Shown: piece by piece, positions 1 to 5,471 of the stretch
Layout: every line of letters begins with the position of its first letter
How positions within the stretch are numbered: position 1 is the first letter of the stretch
Source of the DNA: Eubacteriales bacterium
GTDB lineage: Bacteria; Bacillota; Clostridia; Oscillospirales; CAG-272
Direction of reading: 5' to 3'
DNA: 8,461 bases
Assembly (NCBI GenBank): GCA_028709565.1
Contig: JAQVWU010000107.1
Location: forward strand, 1 to 8,461
The notes under the pieces: generated by a model
Told to the model about the DNA's origin: nothing
The model's input: the letters and a program-made list of their open reading frames with translations, nothing else
Database searches by the model: none
Made by a program: the position numbers and the translations under genes

Positions 1-2569
1 GTGATGAAATTTTATCGACAAAGATTACAACACTGTCCCTCAGTACGCGTCTTTGGGCACTGCGCACGACCTTGCCGTCCTGTACATACGAACCCGCTAT
101 CGTCCCGACATTGGGAACGTTTATTGTCTGACGGACCTCGACATGACCGAGTATGTTTTCTTTATACGTTGGAGCAAGCATTCCTTTGAGCGCTGCTTCG
201 ATTTCTTCAATACACTCGTATATTATACGGTAAGTACGTATATCAACGCTCTGACGTTCCGCGGTATCTATAGCATTTTTGTCGGGACGCACATTAAAAC
301 CGACAATGATGGCATTGGATGCTGACGCAAGCATAACATCGTTTTCGGTAATACCGCCGACTCCGATGTGGATGATCCGGACCTTAACTTCATCGTTCGA
401 TAACTTTTCAAGCGATGATTTTACCGCTTCGGCAGAACCGTCAACATCCGCTTTTACGATTATTTTAAGTTCTTTTACCCCTTCTGAGATAGCGGAAAAC
501 AAATCATCAAGATTAACCTTTGAATTAGTATTAAATTCTTCTTCTTTTAATTTTATACGTCTTTGATCGGCAAGTTCACGCGCCATACGTTCGTCTTCAA
601 CAACATTGAATTCATCGCCGGCGGCGGGAATCTCATCAAGACCGGAAATCTCCACAGGTACCGAAGGACCGGCTGATTTAACCTGATTGCCTCTCTCATC
701 CGACATGGATCTAACACGTCCCACAGCGGTACCGGCAATTATAACATCGCCGTTGTTTAAGGTACCGTTTTGAATCAACAGGGAAGCAACCGGTCCTCTT
801 CCTTTATCCAGTTTTGATTCTATTACTATACCGCGCGCGCGTCGTTCGGGATTTGATTTATATTCCTTCATCTCAGCCAGAATAAGTATATTTTCAAGCA
901 AATCATCGATACCAAAGCCTGTTATAGCCGATACAGGTACACATATAACATCGCCGCCCCAAGCTTCCGGAATCAAATCATAATTTGTTAAACCCTGCAT
1001 AACGGTGTCAGGATTAGCATTTGGTTTATCCATTTTATTTATCGCTACGATAATGTCAAGTTCAGCTTCCTTGGCATGGTTAATAGCCTCAATGGTTTGC
1101 GGCATAATGCCGTCATCAGCTGCTACAACCAGAATGGCAATATCGGTGGCTTTTGCGCCGCGTGCTCTCATTGCCGTAAAAGCCGCATGGCCGGGTGTGT
1201 CAAGAAAAGTAATTTCTTTATCCTTGACTTTAACGCGGTATGCACCGATATGCTGCGTAATACCGCCGGCTTCGCCTTCGGTTACATGAGCGTTGCGTAT
1301 TTTGTCAAGAAGAGATGTTTTGCCATGGTCAACATGGCCCATGACAACTACAACAGGAGCGCGTTCGACCAGATTGCCTTCTTCCGTTTCCTTTTCGCTG
1401 AATAATTTATCCTCAATGGTTACAACAACCTCACGTGTTACCTTGGCTCCCAATTCATCGGCCACGAGATAAGCGGTATCGTAATCAATAGTCTGATTTA
1501 CATTTGCCATTACACCGAGCGATACAAGGCGTTTAACCACATCCGAAGCTGTCACCTTTAGTCTTGAAGCCAGCTCACTTACTAAAATGGTATCCGGGAT
1601 AGATACACGTAGTTGAGCCTTGCGTGCTTTTTCAAGCTCCTGCTTTTTCAAACGTTCCATAGCAGATTTTTCTCGATCGAAACGTCCGCGTGATGAGGCG
1701 TCGCGGCCTGCGGTTTTCATGTCGCGTCCGCGTGAGACTGAATCGCGGCCCCTTGAGGTACCACGGTTTTTGGGTGCGCTATCACGTGTATTTTGCTTCT
1801 TAAGTTTTTGCTTTTCCACGCCGACATCTTTTGCGGCTTCCGGAACAAGTTTTTCGACCTTATCATCATAACGCGCAAGGTCTACGTTTGATGATCGTGT
1901 ATTAACCACACGCGCCGATCCGATTGTACGTGTTTCTGCTTGTGTAATAACGGTCGGAACCGGCTGATCTGAGGCAGATCGGGGTACATATTGCTGTGTC
2001 TGCTTTTGATGCTTCGGCTGTTTAGGCTGTACAGGCTGAGGTCTTGTGAATTGCTGCTGTGACCGTGATCTTGAGGGTGTTGTTTGCTCCACGGTTTTTG
2101 TGATTGTTTGAAGGGTACCGTTTATCAATATCTGTCCCTGCTGCTGAACTGTCTGGCGCTGCTTCTGCTGCTGCGCCGGACGCTGCCCCTGTTGCTGAGC
2201 AGGACGCTGTCTCTGAGCAGGGCGATGTCCTTGCTGTTGTGCGGCTATTTCGGGCGTCTTCACGGTTACAGTATCTTTTATGCTGTCTGTTTTGTCCCCA
2301 CTAGGTGTTTTACTCTTTGTTGCTTCAGAGGGCACCTTTTCCACAGGTCTTTCTATCTTTATTACTCCGTTCAGATAATCATCTATACTTGAAATCTGCT
2401 TTTCGGAAGTCAGTTCGTTTAAAATGACGGAAAAATCCATAGGTTCCAAAACAGCCATATGTGTGCGGCCGGTAAAGCCATGTTTGGCGAGCAAATCTAC
2501 CAAATCTTTGCTTTTCAGGTTAAGATCCTTTGACATATTATTTATGCGATATTTTTTATTCGATAACAT
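1..2569 (-). CDS. infB: Translation initiation factor IF-2 (3' end beyond window)
   Basis: IF2 is the GTPase that brings fMet-tRNA to the 30S subunit and promotes 50S joining. I read one uninterrupted frame of 856 codons from ATG at 2569, with no stop before the window edge. An N-terminal segment (about 7-68) is followed by a low-complexity, Q- and R-rich linker (about 75-300), then a conserved IF2_N domain (about 320-373). The GTPase domain shows G1 GHVDHGKT at 411-418, G2 GGITQHIG at 435-442, G3 DTPGH at 457-461, G4 NKMD at 511-514 and G5 SAI at 547-549. Domain II (from about 576), domain III (about 692-795) and part of the C-terminal fMet-tRNA-binding domain follow. By family comparison roughly 45-55 residues lie outside the window. 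The start is set by GGGAGGTG within the last codons of ylxQ, three bases downstream of whose stop lies this ATG. It is the last visible gene of the nusA operon. Identity is certain; only the end is missing. Confidence 0.98.
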   Translation of the reverse strand, partial: MLSNKKYRINNMSKDLNLKSKDLVDLLAKHGFTGRTHMAVLEPMDFSVILNELTSEKQISSIDDYLNGVIKIERPVEKVPSEATKSKTPSGDKTDSIKDTVTVKTPEIAAQQQGHRPAQRQRPAQQQGQRPAQQQKQRQTVQQQGQILINGTLQTITKTVEQTTPSRSRSQQQFTRPQPVQPKQPKHQKQTQQYVPRSASDQPVPTVITQAETRTIGSARVVNTRSSNVDLARYDDKVEKLVPEAAKDVGVEKQKLKKQNTRDSAPKNRGTSRGRDSVSRGRDMKTAGRDASSRGRFDREKSAMERLKKQELEKARKAQLRVSIPDTILVSELASRLKVTASDVVKRLVSLGVMANVNQTIDYDTAYLVADELGAKVTREVVVTIEDKLFSEKETEEGNLVERAPVVVVMGHVDHGKTSLLDKIRNAHVTEGEAGGITQHIGAYRVKVKDKEITFLDTPGHAAFTAMRARGAKATDIAILVVAADDGIMPQTIEAINHAKEAELDIIVAINKMDKPNANPDTVMQGLTNYDLIPEAWGGDVICVPVSAITGFGIDDLLENILILAEMKEYKSNPERRARGIVIESKLDKGRGPVASLLIQNGTLNNGDVIIAGTAVGRVRSMSDERGNQVKSAGPSVPVEISGLDEIPAAGDEFNVVEDERMARELADQRRIKLKEEEFNTNSKVNLDDLFSAISEGVKELKIIVKADVDGSAEAVKSSLEKLSNDEVKVRIIHIGVGGITENDVMLASASNAIIVGFNVRPDKNAIDTAERQSVDIRTYRIIYECIEEIEAALKGMLAPTYKENILGHVEVRQTINVPNVGTIAGSYVQDGKVVRSAQRRVLRDSVVIFVDKISS
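1670..1765 (-). other. RGRD-rich basic segment of the IF2 linker
   Basis: This covers IF2 residues 269-300. SRGRD occurs twice, AGRD and SRGRF once each, among Ser, Thr and Ala. It is followed by a Lys/Glu/Arg-rich, probably helical stretch (about 300-320) leading into the IF2_N domain. It resembles the arginine/glycine-rich disordered segments that often bind RNA, and a contact with rRNA or mRNA is plausible here. The repetition is visible directly; the RNA-binding role is inference. Confidence 0.5.
2132..2239 (-). repeat. Degenerate 24-base tandem repeat encoding a Q-rich stretch of IF2
   Basis: This covers IF2 residues 111-146, where 18 of 36 residues are glutamine. It consists of about four imperfect copies of an eight-residue unit, QRPAQQQG or close to it (HRPAQR, QRPAQQQG, QRPAQQQK, QRQTVQQQG), so the DNA repeats with a period near 24 bases. 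It lies in the poorly conserved linker between the extreme N-terminus and the IF2_N domain. The frame stays open through it, so it is translated. Such arrays can change copy number by slippage; that is inference, as only one genome is seen. Confidence 0.7.
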
Positions 2570-2572
2570 ATA

Positions 2573-2944
2573 TTACACCTCCCGCGGATAATCCCGCTTT
2601 ACAACAGTTGTTGAATTTAAAATATTTAAAATTGCCGCCGTAAAGCTTTTATCCTTGATTGCCACCGCAGATACGGCACTCATCTGACCGATAAAATGTG
2701 AAAGCATATCCATGGTCATGCTTATATTATAATATTTCACTTTATAATATTTACAGCAGTTTTCTATACGTTTTCGTGTATTTGCAGATATATCCGAAGC
2801 TAATAATACAATATACGCCTTTTTGATTTTAATACATTCGATTATCCGTTCGGTACCGAAAATTAATTTACCGGCTTTATGTGCAAGTCCCAGCATACCG
2901 GTGAGTTTATTGCGAGAAGGGTATTTTTCGACATTATCCTCCAT
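2573..2944 (-). CDS. ylxQ: YlxQ-type L7Ae/L30e-family RNA-binding protein
   Basis: A 123-residue protein of the L7Ae/L30e/Gadd45 fold, whose members bind kink-turns in structured RNA. Family signs are the opening NKLTGMLGLAHKAGKLIFG (12-30), the strand and loop LLASDISANTRKRI (47-60) and the following Cys-Cys-Lys (63-65). The last 20 residues or so are a weakly conserved tail. In Gram-positive nusA operons this gene sits between ylxR and infB, as it does here. The start is ATG at 2944, which overlaps the end of ylxR by 11 bases. An AAGGAG at 2955-2960 inside ylxR, ten bases upstream, serves it, so the two are probably translationally coupled. It probably acts in the cytoplasm on ribosomal or other structured RNA; its exact ligand is not known to me. 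Family assignment is firm from sequence and position. Confidence 0.93.
   Translation of the reverse strand: MEDNVEKYPSRNKLTGMLGLAHKAGKLIFGTERIIECIKIKKAYIVLLASDISANTRKRIENCCKYYKVKYYNISMTMDMLSHFIGQMSAVSAVAIKDKSFTAAILNILNSTTVVKRDYPREV
2576..2583 (-). promoter_or_regulatory. Ribosome binding site of infB inside the ylxQ 3' end
   Basis: GGGAGGTG forms part of the last codons of ylxQ (Arg-Glu-Val). It ends just before the ylxQ stop TAA, six bases before the infB ATG at 2569. It is one of the strongest Shine-Dalgarno matches in the window and fixes the infB start. The next in-frame ATG (residue 12) has no comparable site. The arrangement suggests that ribosomes terminating on ylxQ can restart on infB. 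Confidence 0.75.
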
Positions 2945-3221
2945 TTTCGCTCATCTCCTTTTCAAGCTGATTGTATACCGTTTCGGGTATTTCACAATCA
3001 AGATTGCGTTCAAGTCTGTTAGATTTGCGCACCTTCCTCAGGCAAGCGGTTTTTTTACAAATGTAAGCACCGCGCCCTGATATTTTCCCGGTAAAATCGA
3101 GCGATATAGTACCCTCCGGCGATCGGACCACCCGGAACAGGGAACTTTTAGGTCCGGATTCGCCACAGCCGATACATTTACGCTCGGGTATCTTTTTTTT
3201 CGGTTTTTCCGATATAATCAA
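2934..3221 (-). CDS. ylxR: YlxR / RnpM (DUF448) RNA-binding protein
   Basis: A 95-residue basic protein of the YlxR (DUF448) family. The family signature RKCIGCG lies at 14-20 (Cys16 and Cys19), with GRGAYIC at 49-55 and Cys60 downstream, plus a cluster of Lys and Arg at 62-72. In Bacillus subtilis the family member is reported to bind RNase P RNA and modulate RNase P, hence the name RnpM; I take that role as likely, not shown here. The start is TTG at 3221: an in-frame TAG lies directly upstream, no earlier start is possible, and AGGAG lies 11 bases before it. The next in-frame ATG is residue 90. The gene follows nusA after a 57-base gap, the widest inside the operon, and overlaps ylxQ at its other end. 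Confidence 0.93.
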   Translation of the reverse strand: MIISEKPKKKIPERKCIGCGESGPKSSLFRVVRSPEGTISLDFTGKISGRGAYICKKTACLRKVRKSNRLERNLDCEIPETVYNQLEKEMSENGG

Positions 3222-3232
3222 CTAACAATCAA

Positions 3233-3237
3233 CTCCT
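3233..3237 (-). promoter_or_regulatory. Ribosome binding site deciding the TTG start of ylxR
   Basis: AGGAG sits 11 bases upstream of TTG at 3221. TAG directly precedes that TTG in frame, so translation cannot start further upstream. A second TTG at 3232 overlaps the site itself and runs into a stop after four codons. The rare start codon and the long spacing suggest that ylxR is made at a lower level than its neighbours. Confidence 0.6.
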
Positions 3238-3278
3238 AACAATGATTTACGATGCTCCGGAATATGTTAAATATATAA

Positions 3279-4301
3279 TCAATCGATTTTTATATCGATT
3301 TTATAGCCGGTCAATTTCGCGGCGAGTCTTGCGTTTTGTCCTTCTTTTCCTATAGCAAGAGATAATTGGTCGGGATCTACAATAACCCTGCATGATTTTT
3401 CACCGTCTATTATAACGTTTTTTATTGCAGCCGGGGACAAAGCCGCGCTAATGTATTCGGTAATATCTTCACTGTATTTTATGATATCGATTTTTTCCCC
3501 GCGTAACTCGTTTACAATTTCGGCAATACGCATACCCTTGTTTCCGATACAGGCGCCGATAGGGTCAACATCGTCATCACGGGAAATAACCGACATTTTT
3601 GTCCTTGAACCCGCTTCACGAGTGATATTTTTAATAATGACCGTTCCATCTTGAATTTCAGGAACTTCCAGTTCAAACAGGCGTTTAACCAGTCCGGGAT
3701 GCGTCCTTGACAGAGTTACGAGCGGTCCTCTGGATTCTTTTCGGACTTCCATCACAAAAACCTTTATTTTGTCATTTTCATGCAGAATCTCATTCGGTAA
3801 CAACTCATTTTTGAGCAGTGTAGCTATACTTGTACCCGTGTCGACGGTTACATTGCCGTTAATGGGATCTATCTTTTGTACTGTCGCGGTTATTATTTCT
3901 TCTTTTTTGTTTTCATATTCTTTAATCATCATACCGCGCTCGGCTTCACGTATTCCCTGTATTATAACCTGTTTTGCTGTTGAAGCGCTTAGACGGCGGA
4001 AATTTTTTGGTTTAAGCTCAATTTCGCATACCCCGCCAATTTCATAGTGCCTGTTGATCTTTTTGGCTTCTTCCAGAGATATCTGTGTCTGAGTGTCCTC
4101 GGGCGTTTCAACTATTTCCAATTGTTGAAATACTTTAAGTTCTTTTTTTTGCGAATCGAGTACAACCTTGACATTGTTGCCGCCGATTTCCCGCTTATAA
4201 GCACTTATCAACGCAGCTTCAACTCTTTCCAGCATATATTCTGTTGGGATACCCTTTTCTTTTTCAAGCATTTCAAGAGCAGTGAAAAATTCGGTATTCA
4301 T
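3279..4301 (-). CDS. nusA: Transcription termination/antitermination factor NusA
   Basis: NusA binds RNA polymerase and nascent RNA, modulating pausing, termination and antitermination. At 340 residues it is the short form without the C-terminal acidic repeats of proteobacterial NusA, as in Firmicutes. The RNA polymerase-binding N-terminal domain spans about 1-125. The S1 domain (about 135-200) ends in VTLSRTHPGLVKRLFELEVPEI. KH1 carries DPIGACIGNKGMRI at 246-259 (loop GNKG) and KH2 carries IGKEGQN at 317-323 (loop GKEG). Both KH loops are intact. ATG at 4301 overlaps the rimP stop as ATGA, with AGGAG six bases upstream, so translation is probably coupled to rimP. A short inverted repeat lies just upstream of this binding site. 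NusA commonly feeds back on its own operon; the structured rimP leader is where I would look for that, but no NusA site is demonstrable by eye. Confidence 0.98.
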   Translation of the reverse strand: MNTEFFTALEMLEKEKGIPTEYMLERVEAALISAYKREIGGNNVKVVLDSQKKELKVFQQLEIVETPEDTQTQISLEEAKKINRHYEIGGVCEIELKPKNFRRLSASTAKQVIIQGIREAERGMMIKEYENKKEEIITATVQKIDPINGNVTVDTGTSIATLLKNELLPNEILHENDKIKVFVMEVRKESRGPLVTLSRTHPGLVKRLFELEVPEIQDGTVIIKNITREAGSRTKMSVISRDDDVDPIGACIGNKGMRIAEIVNELRGEKIDIIKYSEDITEYISAALSPAAIKNVIIDGEKSCRVIVDPDQLSLAIGKEGQNARLAAKLTGYKIDIKID

Positions 4302-4825
4302 TTTTTTCTCCTATTATTACCGGATAAATCCGGTTTTTTACGTATATTGTCGGCCTTAAAATCAAAATAAATATTCGCGCGTGATACGGCCGTGCGTTTA
4401 ATCGTAAGATTATTGCCATCAGGTTCGGTTATGGTAATAAAACCGTCCTTGTTTGATAATAGGGTTCCGTGAAGCAGTTTTTTTCCGTTTTTTGCGGTAT
4501 ATAACTTTAGAATTATATCTTTACCGATGGATTTTTCAAAGTGATGACCGGTGCGGAGTTCACGTTCAATACCCGGAGATGATACTTCCAGTCTGTACGC
4601 ATTTACAATAAGGTCTGCTTCGTCAAGCAAAGGTTCTATACCACGGTGGACGGTTTCACAGTCGTTTATATCAATACCGTCAGGCTTATCGATTGTAATA
4701 CGCAGATACCATTCGGAACCTTCTTTAACATACTCGACATCCCATAATTCATATCCAAGATTGTTAATATGGCGATCCAGTAATTCACTAACGAGGGCAG
4801 CGGTGTTTTTTTGCGATTTTGACAT
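4298..4825 (-). CDS. rimP: Ribosome maturation factor RimP
   Basis: RimP (DUF150/YlxS family) assists 30S subunit assembly. Of 175 residues, the N-terminal domain (about 8-85) carries LGYELWDVEYVKEGSEWYLRI and the hallmark LEVSSPGIERELR (79-91). The SH3-like C-terminal domain follows (about 92-155). A basic tail (156-175) ends in NNRRKK; its coding DNA contains a 6-bp inverted repeat near the nusA ribosome binding site. ATG at 4825 is preceded by a modest GGAG 12 bases upstream. The gene opens the rimP-nusA-ylxR-ylxQ-infB operon behind a strong promoter and a roughly 160-base leader, and overlaps nusA by four bases. The assignment rests on motifs, length and gene order. Confidence 0.97.
   Translation of the reverse strand: MSKSQKNTAALVSELLDRHINNLGYELWDVEYVKEGSEWYLRITIDKPDGIDINDCETVHRGIEPLLDEADLIVNAYRLEVSSPGIERELRTGHHFEKSIGKDIILKLYTAKNGKKLLHGTLLSNKDGFITITEPDGNNLTIKRTAVSRANIYFDFKADNIRKKPDLSGNNRRKK
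4319..4339 (+). terminator. Possible plus-strand (antisense) Rho-independent terminator at the rimP-nusA junction
   Basis: On the plus strand ACCGGA (4319-4324), a four-base loop TAAA and TCCGGT (4329-4334) form a perfect 6-bp stem, and T continues through 4339, giving six T in a row counting the last stem base. This has the form of a small intrinsic terminator for transcription running against the operon. On the minus strand the same stem has no T-run after it; it lies in the last codons of rimP and ends six bases before the AGGAG of nusA, so there it could instead modulate nusA translation. The stem is short, so either role is uncertain. Confidence 0.4.
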
Positions 4826-4852
4826 AATTAAAATGTACTCCGTTTCATATTA

Positions 4853-4864
4853 AGTCATATGACT
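4853..4864. repeat. 12-base perfect palindrome upstream of rimP
   Basis: AGTCATATGACT is its own reverse complement and lies 27 bases before the rimP start, just upstream of its GGAG ribosome binding site. It could be a protein-binding operator half-site pair. In RNA it could fold only as a very short stem, or pair between two transcripts. No family of operator is recognisable. A palindrome of this length can arise by chance in AT-rich DNA. Confidence 0.3.
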
Positions 4865-4927
4865 GATTACCGGTTCTATATAAACATATCTGAATTAAAA
4901 CAAAATAAAATATCGGGTATAAACATT

Positions 4928-4952
4928 GAAGAGCAGGTCAACCCTACTCTTC
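4928..4952 (-). promoter_or_regulatory. Leader hairpin of the rimP-nusA-infB operon
   Basis: In the transcript GAAGAGTAGG (4952-4943) pairs with CCTGCTCTTC (4937-4928) around the loop GUUGA, giving nine Watson-Crick pairs and one G-U. The hairpin begins about 36 bases after the predicted transcription start. It is not followed by a U-run (the next bases are AAUGUUUAUA), so it is not a simple terminator. The first eight bases of its left arm, GAAGAGTA, also occur just upstream at 4963-4956, so the right arm could pair with either copy. This may be an RNA-based control element or a 5' stabilising stem. I cannot match it to a named leader family. Confidence 0.5.
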
Positions 4953-4994
4953 CGATACTCTTCTGATATTACTGTCTTATATTTAAGCATAATA

Positions 4995-5023
4995 ATTATA
5001 ACATAAAAAATGCAAAAATGCAA
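4995..5023 (-). promoter_or_regulatory. Vegetative sigma promoter of the rimP operon
   Basis: The -35 element TTGCAT (5023-5018) matches the consensus at four of six bases. After a 17-base spacer comes a perfect -10 TATAAT (5000-4995) preceded by TGT, making an extended -10. The start of transcription is expected near 4988, giving a leader of about 160 bases before rimP. A and T tracts upstream (5040-5028) could act as an UP-like element. No other site of this quality lies in the 215-base gap between the zinc-ribbon gene and rimP, so this is probably the main promoter for rimP through infB. Confidence 0.8.
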
Positions 5024-5040
5024 TAGATTTTTTATATTTT

Positions 5041-5442
5041 TTATTCTTCCGGAGATATTACAGGGGGTTTTTCATCGGTTTCATGGCTTTCTTTTATGCT
5101 TCCCGGCAGTTTATTGCCGCAAAACGGGCAAAAATCATAATAGCATGAACTGATCTTACCGCAGGCTTCACATTCAATGCGTCCGTTTAAAACGTTTAGT
5201 TCGTTCCTCAAAGATTTAATATATGACCGTTTAGCGTTGATAAGTTCCATTAATTCATCTGTCGATTCTCTGTCACGGAATTTATTAACATGCTCTTCGT
5301 AGAGTTCACAACCAAGGTCATAAAGCAGCAGGTCACATTCTTCTTCGCTTTTTTTTAGGATTCTTTTTAATTTTAAAATTCTTTTTAATTGCTCGGTATT
5401 GGATTTTGTATTCTTCAAAAACTCCTCAAGATTTGTCACCAT
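5041..5442 (-). CDS. Hypothetical coiled-coil protein with a zinc ribbon
   Basis: I do not recognise a named family. The 133-residue product starts with a Leu/Lys/Glu-rich helical region (about 5-87) with coiled-coil character, including the internal duplication LKRILK-LKRILK (about 19-30). A zinc ribbon follows, with Cys91-x2-Cys94 and Cys105-x2-Cys108 (CEACG ... CPFCG); an extra Cys lies at 100. The last 25 residues or so are acidic and proline-containing. No signal peptide or membrane segment is seen. I chose ATG at 5442, eight bases after AAGGAG (5456-5451), over a TTG one codon earlier. The gene follows the EEP hydrolase after 29 bases and ends where the rimP promoter region begins, so it is probably the last gene of the upstream block. 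A scaffold or nucleic-acid-binding role would fit the shape but is speculation. Confidence 0.8.
   Translation of the reverse strand: MVTNLEEFLKNTKSNTEQLKRILKLKRILKKSEEECDLLLYDLGCELYEEHVNKFRDRESTDELMELINAKRSYIKSLRNELNVLNGRIECEACGKISSCYYDFCPFCGNKLPGSIKESHETDEKPPVISPEE
5360..5390 (-). repeat. 18-base tandem duplication inside the zinc-ribbon gene
   Basis: Read on the plus strand, ATTCTTTTTAATT occurs at 5360-5372 and again, identically, at 5378-5390, a period of 18 bases. It keeps the frame and encodes the doubled LKRILK motif in the helical part of the zinc-ribbon protein. It looks like a small in-frame duplication. The A/T-rich homopolymer runs in and beside it could favour slippage. Confidence 0.6.
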
Positions 5443-5471
5443 CAAAAATTCTCCTTCATAAATTTATGATT

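Noticed and set aside
553..738. 61-codon minus-strand frame within infB
   Set aside because: It is a different frame from IF2, which is uninterrupted and fully conserved through the same bases.
279..2392. Several plus-strand open frames of 60-110 codons across infB
   Set aside because: They are antisense shadows of the continuous IF2 frame, with no plausible protein motifs.
3281..3300. Inverted repeat AATCGAT / ATCGATT at the nusA stop codon
   Set aside because: There is no U-run after it on the sense strand. It arises from the repeated codons for Lys-Ile-Asp at the NusA C-terminus and contains the self-complementary ATCGAT, so it is probably incidental. The operon must continue into ylxR.
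4895..4990. 31-codon open frame on the minus strand inside the rimP leader, starting at ATG 4990
   Set aside because: The ATG lies only four bases after the -10 element, at or upstream of the expected transcription start, and has no ribosome binding site. The product shows no attenuator-type run of one amino acid. A leaderless peptide is possible but unsupported.
5003..5040. A/T tracts with TGCA-TTTT-TGCA after the zinc-ribbon gene, as a possible terminator
   Set aside because: The stem is only 4 bp and A/T-rich, and it overlaps the -35 and spacer of the rimP promoter. It is better explained as promoter and upstream A/T element.
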